DNA of 64,000 bases, from positions 2,307,128-2,371,127 of the forward strand of contig JAHNZQ020000181.1 in assembly GCA_019155205.2 (NCBI GenBank), written 5' to 3'. Both the position numbers and the translations under genes were made by a program. Position 1 is the stretch's first letter; each line of letters starts with the position of its first letter. Below the pieces are notes generated by a model. That model saw only the letters and a program-made list of their open reading frames with translations, made no database searches and had not been told where the DNA came from. Shown piece after piece: positions 19,288 through 31,324 of the stretch. This DNA is from Gracilaria vermiculophylla (lineage: Eukaryota > Rhodophyta > Florideophyceae > Gracilariales > Gracilariaceae).

Positions 19288-20560
19288 CAGTATGATTCAA
19301 AAACATATAACCCCCAAAAGTGCGCCATAACTGTATTGTGGGCTAGATTTTGCACATGGTCTATATTGAATCGTTTCAAAAAGACATGTACACAGTCTTC
19401 TTTTTAGTACAAATTGCTGGAGGTCCCCCACAATCTAAGTAAGAATAGCTTCGAATCATAAATAAAAACGCCGAAAAACACTCTAACAGTGCTTTCACTC
19501 GAAACGTAAAGCGTTCTAGGGTCACGATTGTTACGAATCTCAAAATTCAGACTCTTTTTGGATTAAAGAGACCTCCACGACGCTCGAATAAGCTCAGCCC
19601 AGCAGATAAAAGAGAAATTAAAAGGGCGTTGGGTAAAGAAAAAGTATCGTTCAAAACAATTGAAATGAATCTCAATCTAAACATTTCTAAATCACCTATA
19701 TGGAGGCAGGTAAACAGCACAAATTTATTTTGATATAAAAATTGAAAAAAACATTCTTTTCTCGAGACCGTCACAAGCAAAAGAGAGATGTCTGATGTGC
19801 TGGAAAAGCATACTGAGAAGAAGAATGTGAAAATGATATTTTTACTTATGAAAGAAAGTGAAATTTAGACGGACCAACTTCCTCCAAATATTATTGGCAC
19901 GATCTTTGAAAGCAATATCATGCATTTTATACAAAAAATTCAGGTGGAGTGTCTGTGATGGTCTAGGCGGGTACTTCTAAAAAACTCTGACTGTAATTGC
20001 ATTTCTTGAATCAACAATGAACGCCGAAAATTATTAAGAACTTCTATACAATTATTTGCTACCTCTTGGTGTACGTTCTATGAAGAAAACTTCATTTTTC
20101 AACATGATAATGTGCCTGTATACACTGTATCTTTAATCTAAAAATGGCTACAGGAGTCAGAGGTATCTGTTTGAGAGTGGCCGGTGCGCTCACAAGAATT
20201 GGATTCAATCAAATACGTTTGGGCACTGCTGGCGATGATGGTTTATACGCATGCAAGACAATTTCAGACAGTTTTTGAACTCAAAACCTGTATTTAAAAT
20301 TGCTGGAAATCTATAACAGTTTCAAGTGAATTAAAGTACATTAATTCTATACCAAAACGTTGCATTAGCGTTATACAGCAAAAATAATGCACTATAAAAC
20401 AATGAGCGTCGCGCTTTAAGGATTCGTTATTGATGATCATATGTTTTTGAAACGGTTTCATACTCTACTTTTTTCTGAAACTTATTTCTGTAGGCGTACA
20501 GTACACATTTAGTTGTTTTTTTTGAGATTTCACAGCATGCCGTATGTTTTGGAACGTCTG
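19288..20560 (+). mobile_element. Tc1/mariner transposon, copy 2 (older, decayed)
   Basis: Same family as 1030-2579 but in the opposite orientation. The left end (CAGTATGATTCAAAAAC) and right end (ATGTTTTGGAACGTCTG) are inverted relatives of the copy 1 ends, with TA on each side (19286-19287; 20561-20562). The subterminal inner repeat (CATATGTTTTTGAAACG, about 20439) is conserved. It carries more stops than copy 1 and no nested insertion. Confidence 0.82.
19520..20408 (+). pseudogene. Tc1-type transposase, heavily degraded
   Basis: Aligned by eye with copy 1: KRPPRRSNKLSPADKREIKR and YEENFIFQHDNVPVYT (second Asp retained), then EWPVRSQELDSIKYVWALLA, where the copy 1 motif SPDLNPIEH has become SQELDSIKY, so the catalytic Glu is lost. 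Several stops interrupt it. The stretch SIPKRCISVIQQK near the C-terminus is identical to part of copy 1. The region 19550-19700 preserves the linker before the catalytic domain better than copy 1 does. Confidence 0.8.
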
Positions 20561-20562
20561 TA

Positions 20563-23229
20563 CCTTAGAACATTTAGTGCGTGCTTCTGAAATCCTAAAA
20601 CTTTATCAAAAGCGTCACAATTTGCGTATTGGCAAGGAACTTGTGTACTTTGAAGAACGTAGCCTCGCATCAGCGTCAAACAGTTCAGATAGCTCAAACA
20701 TTTACAAGTAATCGCGTAGATCGGCGACTCCACGGACCATCATGAAGATCGTCATCACGCCGCAACATACTCCTGTACTCAGTCCAGGTGACGACTCAGG
20801 TCGTCTAGAACTCTCCCGGGTTCAATGTCATGCAGTAAATTTCTTGCATGTCTGGACACTCAATACGCAGATGAAAAAAAAGTAAAACAGGCCGTGGGTG
20901 GAGTCACAGTGACAAGTGCGTTTCCATGACTCTTTACCTACATGACGCTGACGGTCACCTCACGGTTCGGCTGCCTCTTATCTGCTGTAAAACTTCTTAG
21001 CTCAAAGTAAGAGTTCCATACTGGAGAATACTCATTGATTCCATAGAATTAGATGTCAGATAACTAAAACAATTCTTGACAAAGAACATATGCACGAATT
21101 ACACAATACCGCTTGCGAAATTGAATTGGTTTAAACAGGCAAGGAAGGCCTTCAACAAAGGATGTGCGTTTACGTTCGAATGAGCCCTGAACCACTCTAT
21201 AAACTTCACTTCTTTTCGCGCAAGATCGACCATATCTGGGAGTCTTCTGAAATCTTTAACATCACCAAAAGCACAATTCGTCATGGCATGCAGAAATGAG
21301 TCAATTTGTGCCTCGGATTTTCTCTACGCCTCCACCCCATGGAACAAAAATTATCTCAGCATGAACGCACTTTTATTGAGTTTGCAACCTCCATAACTGA
21401 ATATTGCTTTCGTTTCGTCGCACTTTCCAACTATTTGCTCGCCGCAGCTGTGTTTTATTTTCCTTGAAATGCCTACCTTAAATCAGCTCGATATTCTATA
21501 GCAATCAGGGTGGCTGTTTAGTGTTTTTGCTATTCAGAACGACCGCTGCAATTGCTGTATCAAAAACGCACAAAATAGCTGTTTGACATTCGTAAGTTTA
21601 ATAGACGCCCACTGTACTATCTGAAATACGAATGCGATCAAAAGTAATAAAAGAACACCATTCAGTTTCGAAATCAAACTATTCTTCATTCGATGCAAAA
21701 AGATTACCGTTCAACCTGAAATGAAAGCGAGCCGATGCAAAACTTCTGAGGAGCTGGCTCGAGGCGAAAAACGTTTGCACTTGGAGAGAAATTGGGAGCA
21801 ACCTGTAAATAAAGCCAACCCAAGCCCAAATACACTTTATTCTTTATTTTGATCATGATTTTCCCATTTGAATGTTCACAAAATAAGTGTTTTGTGTACA
21901 TCAGATTGCACCCGCTGCCATCGAAAAGCGTTTATTAGCGCATCGAGCACAGTTGACTTGACGGAATTCGCTCATCGACCAAAAACAATACGCGAATTCA
22001 TGATCAGCAAACAAATCGCTGCTGTTTGTAATGAGTAAACTGCCGTTTTAAAGTTTTAGGTTTTCCACATTAATCAAAACATTAAAAAAGAAAGCTGTCT
22101 TAGAAAGTCTTTATCAAATCTTTAAGATTTGCCAGAAAAATGGAAAAGAAACAAGTCTTCTGGCATTGTAATTGGAATAGGCTTCAAACGATGATCGATA
22201 GTTAATATCCAAAAAAAGGTTTCAAATACTGCACAAAGCCTTTCATCAAAGGTACTTGTATTCAAGGTAGTTACATCCTGCATGAAAATAGTTGTTCTTT
22301 TTCTAACCGATGAACTTCGCAGTAAAGCAAGATCTAATAACTCGATCATTGTGCTAATTCAATCGCCTTGCTATGTTTTCCCGAATTCTCAGTAAATTCA
22401 AAAACATCATAAACAACTTTTATAAACGATTTGATTAATATAAAGAAAATTAAACAGCAGACTACTGCAGAACCCTTCAACGTCTACCAAATATCTTAAC
22501 AGCAACAGATGTACAAACAAGTTCTTGCCCGGAGTCAGTGCAGAGAAGCGTTTTAGCTCGAGAAGACTTCTAATTTCATTCTGGACAAAAATGTGTTGAT
22601 TTCTTTGCGAACGAGAAACTGAGTCTTAAGTTATTTCATCTTCCTTTAGAACGAAATGGGGGATAAATTATAAACCAATTATAGAGTAGAAGATCATTTA
22701 GTATTTCGAGAGACAATGTCAAATTCATAGAATGATAGGAACAATGCAAAAAGAATAATAACAATAAGAATAGTAACAGCAAGCTATAAAAATTTTTAAT
22801 TGCAAATATATCTCCATATTTGTTGGTGTTCATATGACAAAAGTTGTTTCGTGACACGAAGCTCGCAATGTCTGCAGAAATTTTTATAAATTAAAAGCAT
22901 CTATAACCGTATCATACATTCCAAAACACCGCAATTATCTGGACTGTCTTGAAAATTGACGTCATAAAAGACGCATAAATTATTGAGAAAGGCATAAGAT
23001 ACTTTGCAACTGTTGAACCTGCTGGAGGCCAATTGAAATTTGCTGTATAAAAGAAAAATCGGACAAACTATGTCAGAATACTGTAGCCTTACTAATTGAT
23101 GGTCAAAGAAAGTTAAGTTTTATTCACAAGCTCAGCTTTATTCAAAATCTATGCTGTTCAAAGCAAAATTCGAGAAGGTTTTTGAAATTCACCAACACTT
23201 TCATGCCACAAACAGTACGCCGCATACTC
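20563..23229. other. AT-rich unassigned stretch with possible gene remnants
   Basis: No TE motif was recognised. Minus-strand frames at 20530-20733, 21099-21284 (RRLPDMVDLARKEVKFIEWF), 21704-21901 and 22122-22349 (RLKPIPITMPEDLFLFHF) have protein-like composition but are 60-75 codons long with stops between them. They could be decayed or spliced host genes. A plus-strand frame overlaps the 3' end of the next gene (23151-23447) and is its shadow. Confidence 0.35.
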
Positions 23230-24039
23230 TCAAAGTGGAATCAAACAAGCTCCATTCTGTGCCGGCTCGTAGTCACAAAAAGCCCAATACCTACGTGACA
23301 AACGTGTTTGTTTCCATTTTGTATTCCGAGCTTCTTTGTGTAGCACAGAGAGTATTTCAAAAGCCAAACGAGGATTTCGGTGCAAAAACTCGGTTTGTTC
23401 CACCTGCAGCTGACGAAGCCTTGCTTCCAGGGCACCTATCGTATTAGAGAATGATTGTCTTTCTAGGATGACGCGTTCTTGCAAGGCTTCAACTTCATCA
23501 CACAATTCTAAGTTCTCTTCGTCCTGGAAGCATATTTTTTCCGATAGATCGTTGATCGCTGTTGTCAAGGAACTGATTTTTCGGTCTTTAGCATCTATTG
23601 TTAATCTATAGTTTTCATTCTCTCTCCGTAAAGACTCGTATTCTTCGCTCTGGCGATTGACCACATGATGCAGTTTCTTGTTGTGTTCGACAGCTGTCCT
23701 CAGATTATCTGCTTGAATGTCGAAATGTTCTTTGTGCTGGTTTTGTAGTTTGTGAAGAATGGCCTCCTTAAACTGAATTCTTCTCTCAAGTTGGAGGATT
23801 TTATCATTCGAGCACTGCCCAATTTCTTCGATGCTGGTCTGTATTGCTTCCTTTTCCCTCGTTAGCTCATCGTTCATATTTTTTAACTGGTCGTTTTCAA
23901 TCTTAATGGATTGCATTTCGATTCTTTGTTCTTGCTCTTTCTTCTTCATAGATTTTGTTTGAAGGACCCAAGCGGCACTGGCACTCACAACCATCGACAT
24001 GCCTGGAACAAGAAGACGAAGAACTGCAGAAAATTTCAT
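23230..24039 (-). CDS. Coiled-coil protein with N-terminal membrane/signal segment
   Basis: An uninterrupted 269-residue frame from a true ATG. Residues 1-25 (KFSAVLRLLVPGMSMVVSAS, then AAWVL) form a hydrophobic segment after a short basic start, so either a signal peptide or a signal anchor. Residues about 30-215 are charged and Glu/Lys/Gln/Asn-rich with heptad-like spacing of Leu and Ile (for example LTREKEAIQTSIEEIG and LERRIQFKEAILHKLQ), which predicts a long coiled coil. The last 50 residues are more basic, with aromatics (RRYWAFCDYEP). It resembles generic membrane-anchored coiled-coil or tethering proteins; no specific family is claimed. Codon use, lack of stops and a TATA-like box upstream mark it as the best host gene candidate. 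Function unknown. Confidence 0.72.
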   Translation of the reverse strand: MKFSAVLRLLVPGMSMVVSASAAWVLQTKSMKKKEQEQRIEMQSIKIENDQLKNMNDELTREKEAIQTSIEEIGQCSNDKILQLERRIQFKEAILHKLQNQHKEHFDIQADNLRTAVEHNKKLHHVVNRQSEEYESLRRENENYRLTIDAKDRKISSLTTAINDLSEKICFQDEENLELCDEVEALQERVILERQSFSNTIGALEARLRQLQVEQTEFLHRNPRLAFEILSVLHKEARNTKWKQTRLSRRYWAFCDYEPAQNGACLIPL

Positions 24040-24179
24040 GCTGATGTAGGATATGAGATATTAAGCAATCAAAATTTTCGGTGAACTGAGCAAAAGTTGA
24101 TGGTGAACGGAGCGAAAGACTCAAACAAAATTGCGATTGTGCAGCGAAGGAAAAACCGGAACTCCTCATTATGCTCAAG

Positions 24180-24187
24180 TATATATA
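24180..24187 (-). promoter_or_regulatory. TATA-like box upstream of the coiled-coil gene
   Basis: TATATATA lies about 140 bp before the ATG of the minus-strand gene, with no competing gene between. Symmetric sequence, so direction is inferred only from position. Confidence 0.4.
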
Positions 24188-26150
24188 GTGTTTCCATACA
24201 TGGCTGGAGGATAAAACTTTGTTTTAAAAGGCATCATACTATATTTGCTGGAGAGTTCTTCGTCCAATAACCGCGCTTTCTGTTTTTGACAACTATTTTA
24301 AGAAACAAAATTCATCAGTTTTTTAGCGTTTCATATTTTATTTTTTCGGCTGGAACTTGAACAAATAGCCAATCATGGCAAAACAGATGCTCTGAACTAG
24401 ACGTGAAACGTATGCAAGATTCTTTAGTTTGAAATTTTGTAACCTACTTCCTTTTTTTACTTTTGAGAAATCAATATCAGTAGCAATCACCTAAAACAGA
24501 AAATGCGTCTAGGGTAAATTGTTCGTGTTGGTAGGGATTTCTTTCAGCAGAATGTAGTTGTATTGAAAGACCTTGAGTATTTGATGTACAGCGACAAAAG
24601 TACAGATAATGAGCTCGTCCTGAGCACGACACATTCATTTGCGTGCTTCAACCATCGCGAAAACTACTCTTGGTAATTAGATGGTCACAGTAACCGGCTA
24701 GCTGTAGATGTGGCTTGTTGAGTATATCGCGTTACAGACCGCTGCAGCAAGCAAATGACTTCTAACTGGATATTCGCATATTTGTCTTCTTTTGTGCTGT
24801 AACCTAAAGATGACATTTGTTTTAACTCACCAAAGTGTCTTCATCGGTGTCGCACAAGATTATCACATTGTAAGTGACGACAGCTCATTCGTTGCAAACG
24901 TTTGTGTTTTTTATTACCATTTAATTCGAGGCCAAAGCTCGGGTCTTCCATTCTTTTGCTCAGTTTCAGTACATGTTCTGGTATCAGTGAAATTCTGCTC
25001 TCATACTCATAATACCGATAAAAGTTACGAGTGGCTTTTCAGGTACAAAACATTTCCCCCAACTTGTAGACATCAATATGAAAAATGCAGTAGATTCATA
25101 CACTTTTGAAGAAATAGACGTGTATCTATTCGCCATCCGCCTCAAGTCATGAACTTTGTAATATGCGAATCTACTGATGATCAACACATGCAAGTATTTT
25201 CGTACCGCTGAGATGACTATCAAGTTTTTGCTATCTCTTGAGAAGCGTCGCCAAATATGTTCAGTTTATTCCATCCAAAGGTTGTGCAAAGCGACTATCT
25301 GCAGCGATTACCGGCTCAACTATATGAATACAAATGTGACAATCAATAGATCTCCGCTGCAAAAAGTGACTAACTAAGAAGAGGGTAGGTAACAAAGCGA
25401 AACATGGTGTTCCAAACAAAAAAGGTGCAACAATGCAAAAAAACGTTTGAACAAAGATTGATTAAACAACAACACATGACATTTTTCATTTATGCCTTAT
25501 CACATAATTTGAGCAAAAAATAAAATTCTAGGCAAAAAAACTATATGTCTAAAGGGTTGGTTTTCTCGTTTTCATATCCAATCCGGGGCAAAGTTGTTCC
25601 CCTACGGAGCTTTTTCCCGAACATTTTGCATATCTTGAAAATACTTGTTGTGAATGAAATTTTCTTGTAGATCTTCCAAACAAATATTTGCTTTGTAAGT
25701 TACATCTTTCTCTTAATGTATATTAAAACGATATGATCAAACAGCAAGCAATAAAAAAAATTTACACCTTTGCAGAAAACAATGAAAAAACGCAATACCT
25801 ACAGTATGGCCCAAAACGTCATGCGTTGCGCAAAGATCAACTTCCACAATGACCAAATAAGTTTCGAATGCCATCAATCTGCACATTCCGTTCGACAGAC
25901 CACTCAACGATGACCAGGAGCTGAAATCGGGAACTAAGCACCCTTTAGCGAGTCCGAACCCAGTCACGGGCTAACATTCCTTGCCGATTCAGTGGTCAGC
26001 TTATCAACCGTTCTCGATACTCTCGCAGAGCGCAAATATTGCAGTGTGGAACGCCTCTCAAGCAATGACGACTACGGCGACTGTCGCCAAATGGATATCG
26101 CTTTCAACGCTCTAGGTTCGTTGTCTTCACCCTTCAACCACAGATGGTTT
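24188..26150. other. AT-rich intergenic stretch, no gene recognised
   Basis: Many stops on both strands. The longest frame (24792-25109, plus, 105 codons) has no motif and unremarkable composition. No repeat family of this window occurs here. Confidence 0.4.
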
Positions 26151-26162
26151 GGGACCGGGCAC

Positions 26163-27011
26163 TTATTGACTTATATATGTACGATGGATGACTTCCGGTG
26201 AAACACGGCAGAGATATGTTTGGCTCCTTTGATTGGAGTTTACGCATTGCTGTAGAGCCACACTTTCATGCCAAGAAACATTCCACGTATGTACAAAGGG
26301 ATTCGGATCATTCTCGCCCAAGCGTCGCCAAGTGGATTCTATCTGTCCTGCCAGAGCAAGTAATCCCGCAGAACTGTGTCCCAGCGAATACAGCCTCGAA
26401 CTTTTGAGGTCCCGCATCTACGAAAAAGTCCCACACAGAGAGAATCTTGCAGCGTACGAACCATCACCCAAATTCCAACACATTCCAATTGAATGAGATA
26501 TCTTTTTCTGGTGAAGAACGATTCTGCGAGCAGCGTTTTGCTACCTGCGCCATCCGATTCATTGCGAGTTCTTCTTCGGTCATCTCCCGTTTGAAAGCAT
26601 AGCATGTTTCTGCTTCGGGTTCTCCATTTTTCACTAGAAACTTAAAGTGGAGCAACTCCATCAGTTAGCTCTTCCAGGTCACCACGCCGCACTTATTCCG
26701 TGGTAATATCCGTTTCAGGTCCAACGGGGATTTTTTAAGGAACTTCTCCCGTGTTTGAATTATATTGGCTCACGACTTATCAGCTTCACCAACTCGAGGT
26801 ATGGGACTCTTGTCATCGCGGAGCAGGCTGCTCTGGTTGCAGCGTTTCTTTTTTGAGAGGCATCCAATAAGATTTTTATATAGTACCTTCTTCCGAAAAT
26901 ACGTCGTGTCACCCAGTCTTTGGGTCTATATATTCTACTCGGGTCCGAGGCAAACGAAGCAAAAGTCCAGCATCTAGTGAACGTCGTTGACCAGGATATC
27001 TCGAATTTCAT
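26163..27011 (-). pseudogene. Possible broken or spliced host gene, unknown product
   Basis: Three minus-strand frames follow in order with protein-like composition: 27011-26760 (VTRRIFGRRYYIKILLDASQ), 26661-26464 (REMTEEELAMNRMAQVAKR) and 26417-26163 (QIESTWRRLGENDPNPFVH). They lie in different frames separated by about 50-100 bp, which would fit either small introns or frameshift decay. No domain is recognised, and I could not confirm splice sites by reading. Confidence 0.3.
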
Positions 27012-27092
27012 TTACGCAGAAAAATCTTGAAGAACAGCCGTCTCAGAACCACCATTTTAACAGCCACCGGCATCCGGGAGCTTGAAATGTCG

Positions 27093-27420
27093 TGCATTTT
27101 TTGTTCAAATTTGTATATCTATATATATATAACGAGAACTGGTTTTGATAATTTGTATTTGTCTTGTTCACGAGAGCATACATCGTAGTTCCCTATGCTC
27201 TCGTAAATTTCCCATGCCTATAAAGACAGGGCATTGAGTTAATCACTGATATCTCAAGGCCCTCAGCTTTTATTATCTTGTTTCCACCTGTTCATCCTGT
27301 CAAGAGGATATGGGCCCAGCCCACGTTAGCCTGCAGTACCCTCGTTTTTATCTCTCACCTTTATTTCAATTCCCCGCATAGACATCTCCTTCTCGACAAG
27401 ACACCCTTGTCTATACGGAA
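27093..27420 (+). repeat. 5' LTR-like region of copia I (end approximate)
   Basis: Starts TGCATTTTTTGTTCAAATTTG. The first 60-odd bases recur, inverted, at about 31325-31393, which is the only support for the start. Contains an AT run (TATATATATATAA) and an inverted repeat (CACGAGAGCATA with TATGCTCTCGT at about 27171-27208) that could form a hairpin in the RNA. The inner boundary with the primer site is not clear. Confidence 0.5.
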
Positions 27421-27429
27421 ATATACGTC

Positions 27430-28445
27430 ATGGAGTCTGATGGATGGAAAACTCGAATTCAACCTCTTGACGAGAAGAATGACCACAAGTTATGGAGGAT
27501 TCGAATTGACGCTGCCTGTAATGCTAAAGGCTTTGGAGAGGTTTTGCATCAGAATAGGAATCCATTCACCAGCGATGAAGAGAAGAAAGCCGAATGGGAC
27601 CTCATTAAGAAGAAAGCAAGTGGCATAATTATTTCTGCTCGTTCAGATGAAGCACTGCGCATCGTTGAGAGCGACATCGGAAACCTGTGTAAGATGTTGA
27701 AGTGTTGAAGAAACTATACGAAAGATTTGCATCCACATCAACTGCATCAAGAATTGTGAAGATGTGCGAGCTGATCAATATGAGATATTCTGACGTCTTT
27801 CAGAACATGGGTCGCCATATAGACAAAATGGCTGGTGTTAATGAGTAACTTGCAGCCATGGAAACCCGACTCCCTCATGAGTTAACAGTGGCCTTCTTAG
27901 TGTCGTCGGGTACTGCATCTGATCTTAACCCAGTTTGTGCTGCAATCAAAACCCTTTCGACTGAACAGACTACGTGGGATATGGTTTCTGCCCGCTTTCT
28001 TGATGAAGTGCGAACATTAGGAACACATAAGGCAGAGCGCGTTGCAGCAGTCAGGCCAAAATGTGCGATATGTGGCAAGGACAATCACACTGCAAGTCGT
28101 TGCTATTTGAACCCATTGAACCCGAAGAATAAGTTGAAGTTGAATCCCACAGTATCACAAGACCTCGGGTGCACTTCATCCAATGAAGCAGTTAGTAATC
28201 AGACTGAACGTACGGGAAGTGATCCTAGTTCGAGGAAACCGAACAACCGCGCAGCTGTTACCAGGATACAGGCGATGACAGCTCGTACCGGAGATAACCT
28301 TTTGATGTTAGATTCCGGATCTACCACCCACTTGACATACTCTGTGAGTCACTTATCACGAAGCTTCACATGCAGTATACCTATCGCTCTTGGAGACAAC
28401 TCGGAGATCACTGCTACTGATAGAGAAATGCGACCTGTAACTTGA
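27430..28445 (+). pseudogene. gag: Gag and protease of copia I
   Basis: Opens with ATG (MESDGWKTRIQPLDEKND), with the early Trp motif LWRIRIDAACNAKGF of copia Gag. A frameshift at about 27700 and a TAA at 27846-27848 interrupt the middle (LYERFASTSTASRIVKM). From 27858 the frame is open and contains CAICGKDNHTASRC, a perfect CX2CX4HX4C zinc knuckle for RNA binding. The protease active site follows as LLMLDSGSTTHLTY. A TGA at 28443-28445 separates this from the integrase segment in the next frame. Confidence 0.8.
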
Positions 28446-28490
28446 TCTTATGAAGGAAACAGCACTACTGTAACACTGAGTAACACCCTT

Positions 28491-30139
28491 GTGTCTAATA
28501 AGACTGCAATGAGCTTGCTCTCGATACCAGCGTTGACAGCGAAGAATCTCGCTGTTCTCTTCTTTCCTGACGTAGCTCTCATCATTGATCTCGAGGATAA
28601 GCAGCGTATTATTTGGAGTGATTCAAAACATTCTGATGGCTTATTCTACATCCCCGCGAACTCATCAAGCTCACCACACCCTAATACCATTGCAAACTCT
28701 CCACCAGCTGCCATGCTGGCCAGAATCTCAGAATTAGTCGGCAATATGAGCAGCGCGTCCCCATCCTGCACTGGAAGACGTCAAGGCGCTACCGAAGAAC
28801 CAACGGAAATAGATACCTTCCCCAAAACTGTCTCTCTACGGCATAATTGTCTAGGACATACTGCAACGGCTGCGGAGGTCAAAAAGTTAATTCTCCAACA
28901 AGCTCTCCCTGAATGCAGAAGTTCAGTTATAAATTGCCTACCGTGTGCTCGTGGAAAATACCGTCGACGTTTTCAAGGTTCTTTGACATCTTCAACAAGC
29001 CCTGGGCATCTCCATACTGATATTACCTTTGTGGGAACTGAATCCGAAGCCGGTCATGCGTACTATATTGTAATCATTGATGAACACACGAGGTTCTTGT
29101 TCGCCGCAGCACTTACGCGCAAATCGGAAGCATCAGATGTGATCTTGCAGTACGTTAATTGGTTTGAACGTCAATCGCGCAAAGCTGTCCTCTTGCTTCA
29201 CTCGGATGGTGGTTCGGAGTTCTTCGAGGCACAGAAAGCATTGCAGCGCAAGGGTGTCAACATCCGTACTACTTCTGCATATACACCGTCATCCAATGGC
29301 CTAGATGAGCGTCACATTGGTGTCCTCATGGGACCAATACGTGCCTGTTTGGAGCAATCAAATCTGCACTTTCTTATTGGAGCGATACCCTTCTTCACGT
29401 AGTCTTCTGTCGCAACGTGATTGTACATCGTGGTACTGATTGCATTCCGTTCATCCATCGGCTGTACGAATCTCCTCATGATGTAAAACATGTTCGCCCA
29501 TTTGGATGCCGCGCCCTTGTCGAACTTGATCCCAATAACAAGAAGAAAGTGCAACCTTATCTGGTTGAGGGGATCAATCTTGGACACGTCCAAGGTGGAA
29601 TGTATAAGATATTATCAAACCAAGGAAAAATAACGACAAAACACGTACGCTTACTTGAAGATGAGTTTCGTGGCTTGTCTTTGTTTGGAATGTCGCCTTC
29701 CTCTGTTCACCACTTGCCTGACCACACAAACGGCTTTGAATCTAGTGATGATGAAACAATAGCCCGTTCTGGTTTTCGTTCCACTACAAAATCCCAGACA
29801 CATCCATCAAACACTTACGGTAATGACGGTAACGCCTCAACAGCACCAGTTACAGGTACCAGTGGACTTACTCAATATCCAGAGAACTTTTCACCCTACC
29901 CCCCGGACCGTGGTGGACACTCTTCGGACTGTGACGATGCCAGCAGCAGTGGATTGACTCATTACCCCGACAAGCTTTCGACATATGACCCTGACATTGG
30001 CGGCTATGCCTCTGATTACGAAGCTGAGTCAGCCAACACTGCTGGGACCCTTCTAGATGCAATAACAACGTCTGACAAGCCCACCTTACGTCAAGCTCTC
30101 TCATCAGCTGAACCTGACTTTTGGATGGATGCAATCTGA
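28491..30139 (+). pseudogene. Integrase of copia I
   Basis: The GAG-pre-integrase zinc region shows LRHNCLGHTATAAEVKKL (two His) and INCLPCARG (CX2C). The catalytic core shows LHTDITFVG (Asp), LLHSDGGSEFF (Asp) and SSNGLDERHIG (Glu), so the triad is intact. A TAG at about 29400 and a frame change split off the C-terminal part (29417-30139), which keeps HVRPFGCRALVEL, the typical copia integrase C-terminal motif, and a long acidic/Ser-rich linker with a repeated phrase (SGLTQYPENFSPY and SGLTHYPDKLSTY, about 100 bases apart). Confidence 0.85.
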
Positions 30140-31157
30140 ACAGAGCTGGATACCATTCGTAAGCTTGGCACCTTCGAAGAAGCACCTCCTGATCATGGGT
30201 CCCCTATACCGTCCGGGTTTATCTTTCGTCTCTGAAGAGATCATGAAGGGCGACCCCTACGGTTCAAGGCCTGCCTTGATGCAAGAGGAAACTTTCAACC
30301 GGTTACTGACAGAGATAGTCTGTATGCTCCGGTTTTGAACTTTGAAATATTTCTGGTAATGATGGTCCTTGCTACCGCTTTGCAATGGGATCGTCAGCAT
30401 ATTGATATCAAAGGCGCTTTCCTTCATGCGTCAATGCCAGTGGACAAACCAGTCTGGATCAAACTCCCCAAAATCTCAAACGTAGCTGACGCCGATGGTT
30501 GAGTCGTAAAACTTGTGAAATCTCTTTATGGAACGAGAGAGGCCCCGAGACTTTGGTATGAAGATATATCCACGTACCTTTGCTATCTTGGTTTCCGAAA
30601 ATTTCAATCGGCTCCTTGTGTCTTTGTACGTAGAAATGCTTCAGACATTGTCATAGTGTTGGCTTATGTCGACGATATCAGCATCTTTGGATCTTCGGAT
30701 CGCACATCTTGGGTAAAGTCGGAACTACGTGCTCACTATGACGTCTCGGACTATCGTCCAACTGATCTCTGTTTGGATGTTTCCATTGCGGAAGAACATG
30801 ATGGTATTGTCCTTCATCAGCGGCCACTCATCGAGAAGATAATCAGGGTATCTCGGATGGAGCCCGCTTGGCAACTCCTCTGCCACAGTCACACTGTCTC
30901 TATGACTCCATGGCAGCTCCCTCCGAGGAGGAGGCTTCTGCGATGGCCAATGTTCCATACAAAAAGGTGCTTGGCTTGCTGTTGTTTCTAAGCACACGTA
31001 CCCGTCCGAACCTAGCTACTGCTGTTTCAATGTTGGGCAAATACGCATCGCAGCTTCTCCCACAGCCCTATGAATGCATGAAAAAGGTTGTGAGGTACCT
31101 AATTGGGACGAAGTATTATGGCTTGAAGATACCTCGAAGTGTCACATCCAAAGTTAC
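30140..31157 (+). pseudogene. Reverse transcriptase and RNase H of copia I, cut by gap
   Basis: Broken N-terminal RT is followed by QHIDIKGAFLHASMPVDKPV (first catalytic Asp), LVKSLYGTREAPRLWYEDI and VLAYVDDISIFG, an intact YVDD active site at about 30664-30675. A TGA at about 30500 lies before the 30515-30991 frame. RNase H linker motifs follow: YKKVLGLLLFLSTRTRPNLA, then VVRYLIGTKYYGLKI. The sequence enters the gap before the RNase H catalytic Asp region. Confidence 0.82.
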
Positions 31158-31257
31158 NNNNNNNNNNNNNNNNNNNNNNNNNNNNNNNNNNNNNNNNNNN
31201 NNNNNNNNNNNNNNNNNNNNNNNNNNNNNNNNNNNNNNNNNNNNNNNNNNNNNNNNN
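31158..31257. other. Assembly gap (100 N) in copia I RNase H
   Basis: Exactly 100 N, immediately followed by a 65-base near-perfect palindrome. Confidence 0.95.
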
Positions 31258-31322
31258 GAAACACATCGAGCTCCGCCATTACCACGTCATTGACGTGATA
31301 ATGGCGAAGCTCGATGTGTTTC
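31258..31322. repeat. Palindrome of 2 x 32 bases at the gap edge
   Basis: Left arm 31258-31289 and right arm 31291-31322 pair at about 30 of 32 positions with a one-base centre. Each arm reads KHIELRHYHV, the copia RNase H C-terminal motif, on its own strand (plus for the left arm, minus for the right). After it, LTR sequence is inverted relative to the element. This marks a fold-back: either a real inverted duplication or an artefact of a gap-edge read. Confidence 0.8.
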
Positions 31323-31324
31323 AC

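Noticed and set aside
27171..27208. Small inverted repeat (CACGAGAGCATA / TATGCTCTCGT) as a terminator or attachment site
   Set aside because: It lies inside a copia LTR-like region in a eukaryote; a bacterial terminator reading is not justified.
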